Assembly: GCA_950106755.1 (NCBI GenBank)
Contig: OX467083.1
Location: 35,087,029 to 35,151,028 of the forward strand
DNA: 64,000 nucleotides
Source: Climacium dendroides
Taxonomy: Eukaryota > Streptophyta > Bryopsida > Hypnales > Climaciaceae
Direction of reading: 5' to 3'
In this document: piece by piece, positions 60,254 to 64,000 of the stretch
Numbering within the stretch: position 1 is the first letter of the stretch
Layout of the letters: each line of letters begins with the position of its first letter
Position numbers and translations under genes: made by a program
The notes under the pieces: generated by a model
What the model saw: the letters and a program-made list of their open reading frames with translations, nothing else
The model's database searches: none
Told to the model about the DNA's origin: nothing

Positions 60254-60844
60254 CATTATACGATTTTTAGTATTTTTCAAAAGTGCCTTTTTATTTATTA
60301 AAAATCACAATATTATGCCTATTTCTGTCCTTTGATGGCCTTTTGGATCAATATGACAAGCATCATTAGATGAAAATCCAAAAACAAACATTTTTGTCCA
60401 TACTAAATTTTGGAACTAGAATTAGAAGTTGAAGGGGTCTACTATGAAGATACAAATTGACGAAAAAAATTTCTCAACAATAATAGATAATCATTTTGTA
60501 TTTGTGCTCAATTCATGTTTTTTTGGTATCAACATGAGGATCACAATTTTTTGTGGGCTTAAGATGTAATTGGATGACATAAAGCACTTCCAAGTTGGTA
60601 ATTAACTAATTATTATCAATTTTATTTTATTATTAAAAAAATATTTAAACACAAAATTCTAAATATCTTAATTTGAGTTTTTTATAGGCTTGAATTTTTA
60701 AAAGAATATTATTTATATTACCTTCGTTTTGAAAAAGACCTATGTTTCTTTTTTAAAATATAAAAAATATATGGATCTTTTTTAGAAATAGAAGGAATAA
60801 TATTCTAATAAATTTATTTTATTTTATTTTAATTTATTTTCCAA
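60254..60844. other. AT-rich intergenic DNA
   Basis: Nothing recognisable. Confidence 0.4.
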
Positions 60845-61170
60845 TGATGGGGAATTTTATTAAAATGGCGATTATTCTGTAACTTTGGCATTCTCACAAT
60901 TCAGACTGGGCGGTTTGAACTCTACTAGCGTCCTAGATTTTTGAAATCTATACCATTATTAGATATCTGAAAACTAGAAAAATGTAGATTTTTAAAACCG
61001 ATTGGTCTGAAATCTACATCTTTCCTAGATTTAATACATCTAATAGTGGTATAGAATTCACAAATCAAGGACACTAATAGATTTCAAACTGCCCGGTCTG
61101 AACTGTGGGAACAACACATTGTGAAAATGGCACATGGAATATCACCATTTTAATGAAATTCCCCATAATG
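60845..61170. mobile_element. MITE with ATGGGGAATTT termini (about 325 bp)
   Basis: Inverted ends ATGGGGAATTT(T/C)ATTAAAATGG, plus an inner inverted pair GGGCGGTTTGAA / (reversed) GGGCAGTTTGAA. Same terminal family as the shorter copy at 62495-62662. Confidence 0.75.
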
Positions 61171-62094
61171 ACTTGTAGTAGTTGGAGACTCTATTCCATT
61201 TTGGCACTAAATGAAGAAGATTTTTTTTAATAAAAATCTACAAACTAGAGTTGGTTTTGAGAAGATATGGTAAAATTTTGTAACTATGCAATGTAAATTA
61301 TTTGCAAGTGCTTTTCATTCTTACTATTGTTGAGTCTTTCTATTTTGTACATTTATTAAGTGACTACGTACCCAAAAGATGCAAACATGATGTTTGTATT
61401 TCAATTCTTCTCCCCCTCCCTTTGAGAAATCAAGAGTTGTTGATTTGAGTTTAGAAAAACTTTCCCCTTGTAAATGTTGTCAATCTTTTGAAAAAACAAA
61501 GTTGTTGATGTTTGTAAAATAGACAATTTTGGTTGTTCAAATTAGGATACAGAATATGGATACAAAATGTGGATATGGTTAGAACATATAGATACAATTT
61601 CAGACTACAAAACATAGGATATAGATATAGATATGCTCATAGAATATGAATACAAAAGACAATATGGAATACATATATATATGCATAAGCAAAAAATAAA
61701 AATATATTCCATATGGTTTGCAAGTTCCATAGGTTCTTCAAGAATACAAATATGGACGGTTGGAGGTGAGTTTCACTTGTTGAATTCATGAATTCATTTC
61801 ACACAAGGGGTTTGCTAAAAAAAATTTTCAATAGTTTTACAACTAGTAGGAAAATTATGTGTGTACTTCCTTTAGAAATTTTTAAAAATCTTCACAACCA
61901 ATGGGATAATGCCATGCATGCCCGTTTTGAAAATCATATGTGGTTTTCTTTGAAATTGTCAATTTGTTACTATATACCTGTAATTATTTGCAAGTGACTT
62001 TTGTATGCAATAATTGGTCTACTTTACTATTAAGATTCTCAATTAACATGGTTTCTACTAAAATATCGAGGGCATATGAATGCATCCAAAATAT
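61171..62094. other. AT-rich intergenic DNA
   Basis: A run of ATATGGATACA/GATATAGATA-type short repeats lies at 61545-61690. No gene recognised. Confidence 0.45.
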
Positions 62095-62828
62095 TATTCC
62101 CTCTATCCCAAAATGATCTTCCTATTGGCTATAATTTTTTTTCCAAAATGATCTTCCTGTTGCATTTTGTGACATTGCAAATAAGTTAGACTTGGTTTTT
62201 GATTGCTATTTGGGACCAACACAACAACTTCAAGTAGTAGATCCCCTCCATCTATGCAATCATCAATCAAAAAACAAATGAAATGACAAAGGATCAATCA
62301 ACATTGTTCATTTTTATTTTTTGCATCCCTTTGAATATTGCCTAATTGAAGGGGATGAAGCTTTTAAAAGTGGAACAAAGGACCACTTGTGGTCTTGGGC
62401 ATATACTAAATGCCTACAAAACAACAAACTCACACTCAACAATTAATTGACTAGTGGTGCTCTTTGAAAATGCCTAAAAATCCCTACTTTTCAATATTAT
62501 GGGCAATTTCATTAAAATGGTGGTGATTTTTTGCCATTTTCCATACTCCGTGTGCCATTGTAATGGAATGTCGTGTCATCTGTGACATATTCAATGCCAT
62601 TTTAATGGAATGTAGTGCCATTCTAAACGAATACTGCCATTTTAACGAAATTGCCCATTATTCCAAAACTACTCTTCGAATAGGGTTCCGAAACTCAGTT
62701 TCTAGAATGCTAATAGTGCACTACATTATTTCTACTTGTAGCACAAAATTAGTTTCTAAAATGTTAATTTTAGCCTTTATCCATAACATTTTGTCCAACA
62801 TGAAGATCATTTTGGGATGAAGGTAGTA
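62095..62828. mobile_element. Stowaway-like (Tc1/mariner) element, copy 2 (734 bp)
   Basis: TA flanks; left terminus TTCCCTCTATCCCAAAATGA, right terminus reversed CTACCTTCATCCCAAAATGA. Shares the doubled CCAAAATGATCTTCC motif with copy 1. A smaller MITE is inserted inside. Confidence 0.78.
62495..62662. mobile_element. Short MITE nested in Stowaway copy 2 (about 168 bp)
   Basis: Inverted ends ATGGGCAATTTC(A/G)TTAAAATGG. The inside holds repeated GCCATT(T/G)TAATGGAATG, giving strong hairpin potential. Confidence 0.7.
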
Positions 62829-63286
62829 TCATTTAAGTAGTTGCAATGAAGACGGGATGTTGTACATATGTTGATCATTTGGTTTGTTGCAAAGCGGATT
62901 TCACCTTTAAAGAACCAATCTTTTATTTTTAGTGATCTTTATTTTTATTGATAGTATTGGTATGTCTGAAAGTCTTTATAAATATGAACTATTGAAATGA
63001 AATTAAGCTTAACTTTTAAATCATTGGAAGACAAGGAGTGCTAGCATGTGAATATAGAATTTATGAGTCTATGAACCTAAGAGTCCATATTACAAACATT
63101 TGTTATGATATAGGTATCTTCTACGATGCCAACGTTGTAATCCACTTCATGATCCAAAAACAATGAAAATCCAAGTACACATGTCATTTTTTCATTCGAC
63201 GAAAAACATTTAAAGCAAAAATCTCAAAGGAGTACACTAGTCCTTTTTTAAAAAGAACTTCAAATATGCCGTAATCCAAAGTTTAC
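62829..63286. other. AT-rich DNA, intergenic or intronic
   Basis: Nothing recognisable. May be intron of the gene suggested by the exon at 63287-63505. Confidence 0.35.
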
Positions 63287-63505
63287 CAGTTGGATGACAG
63301 CATTTGTGTCTTCTACGAGAGAGTTGGTATGTAGGAACATTATTATAGTCTGCAAGCCAAAAATGGTCCAAACACCAGTGAAAAATACAAGCTCCAATGA
63401 GACTGCAATCTTTCTAACCATTCTAAAAAAGAAGAATTGTAATGCTGCTATATTATCAACAGGGCTCTCAGTTGCCACTCGTCCACAATACTTAAGACAC
63501 CCAAC
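63287..63505 (-). CDS. Candidate internal exon of an unidentified membrane protein (gene runs off the right edge)
   Basis: A 219-nt (73-codon) open block is bounded on the minus strand by an acceptor (TTACCAG at 63506-63512) and a donor (GTAAAC at 63281-63286), with phase 0 at both ends. It encodes CLKYCGRVATES, then two hydrophobic stretches (AALQFFFF and VSLELVFFTGVWTIFGLQTIIMFL), the second long enough to cross a membrane. The region from here to 64000 is also less AT-biased than the preceding desert. I do not recognise the family; a chance open frame is possible. Confidence 0.4.
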
Positions 63506-64000
63506 CTGGTAAATATGTGCACCGAGTTAACACCCTTCAAATCAGATTGCTCTTCCTGCCAGCAACAAAGTAACATACGTCAACCGACATGGGCCACCAT
63601 AAAGCACCGACTTGAAGCATCAACAATCCCCCAAATTTTAACATCTCGGAAGGAAAAAATGCTGCTCAGTTGACACCACTAAATGGTCAGAGTACACCAT
63701 CAAACGTACACAAGGTGAGCAGCTCCCTACCGTTGGTATCACAGCATTCAAACAACACCAATATCCAAGAAAGTAATAGCTCAAACATTAACGTAGCATT
63801 AGTGAGAAGAATGTTACGTCACGCATGGTGACAAACTAAATTTATAAGAAGTCAAGTTAACCCTGATTGAAAGAACAATGCAGATTTGGTAGACAGAATT
63901 CTACAGAGCAAGCCTCATCTGTACCAGTACCTGCTTGAATCAAATTGCTGCTCTCAGACTTGTGGAATTAAATGCAAAAGTAAAAACTCTCGCCCCCCAA
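63506..64000. other. Window end, probably intron or UTR of the same gene
   Basis: More balanced composition than the upstream intergenic DNA, but no second exon could be placed. Confidence 0.3.

Overview
This is a eukaryotic nuclear window, almost certainly from a land plant. Three multi-exon genes with GT-AG introns belong to plant families: a HOTHEAD-type GMC oxidoreductase, a PRORP protein-only RNase P and a STRUBBELIG-family LRR receptor kinase. The repeats are Ty1/copia elements with the plant tRNA-Met primer site, a chromodomain Ty3/gypsy element, and CACTA, Stowaway-like and TTAA-CCC (piggyBac-like) elements. Very AT-rich intergenic DNA around GC-richer exons, short introns and a chromovirus would suit a non-flowering plant such as a moss, but the species is not shown by the sequence.

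Layout: 1-470 holds an unrecognised, possibly partial coding end. 1597-2333 is a long-TIR MITE. 4026-6711 (+) is the GMC oxidoreductase (4 exons, 586 aa). About 7500-28077 is a nest of retroelements. A decayed minus-strand copia element (LTR-like ends near 7500-7587 and 27998-28077) contains a viroplasmin/RNase H1 N-domain fragment. That fragment is split by copia-1 (+, 7908-25928, TSD ATAAG). The gag of copia-1 is split by copia-2 (-, 8990-22057, TSD CTTGG). Copia-2 carries an unclassified 1.55-kb segment, which is in turn split by a young chromovirus (+, 10147-16121, repeat GAAAC at both ends).

Right of the nest, 31963-36734 (+) is a nine-exon PRORP gene (942 aa). Its last exon adds six exact-length 99-bp repeats encoding an S/P/K-rich tail, and its first intron holds a TTAA-type MITE. 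39351-46469 (-) is a 16-exon STRUBBELIG-receptor-family gene (747 aa) with an atypical, probably inactive kinase domain. 46470-64000 is mostly gene-poor: a non-autonomous CACTA element (49518-51753), a 0.9-kb TTAA element, two Stowaway-like elements and smaller MITEs. A single 73-codon exon-like segment near the right edge (63287-63505, -) probably belongs to a gene running off the window.

The three host genes have separate jobs: cell-surface or cuticle chemistry (GMC), 5' maturation of tRNA precursors (PRORP) and cell-surface signalling (SRF). Nothing in the sequence links them into one pathway. Exon boundaries were placed by eye from splice signals and family conservation, and the reading phases were checked across every junction.
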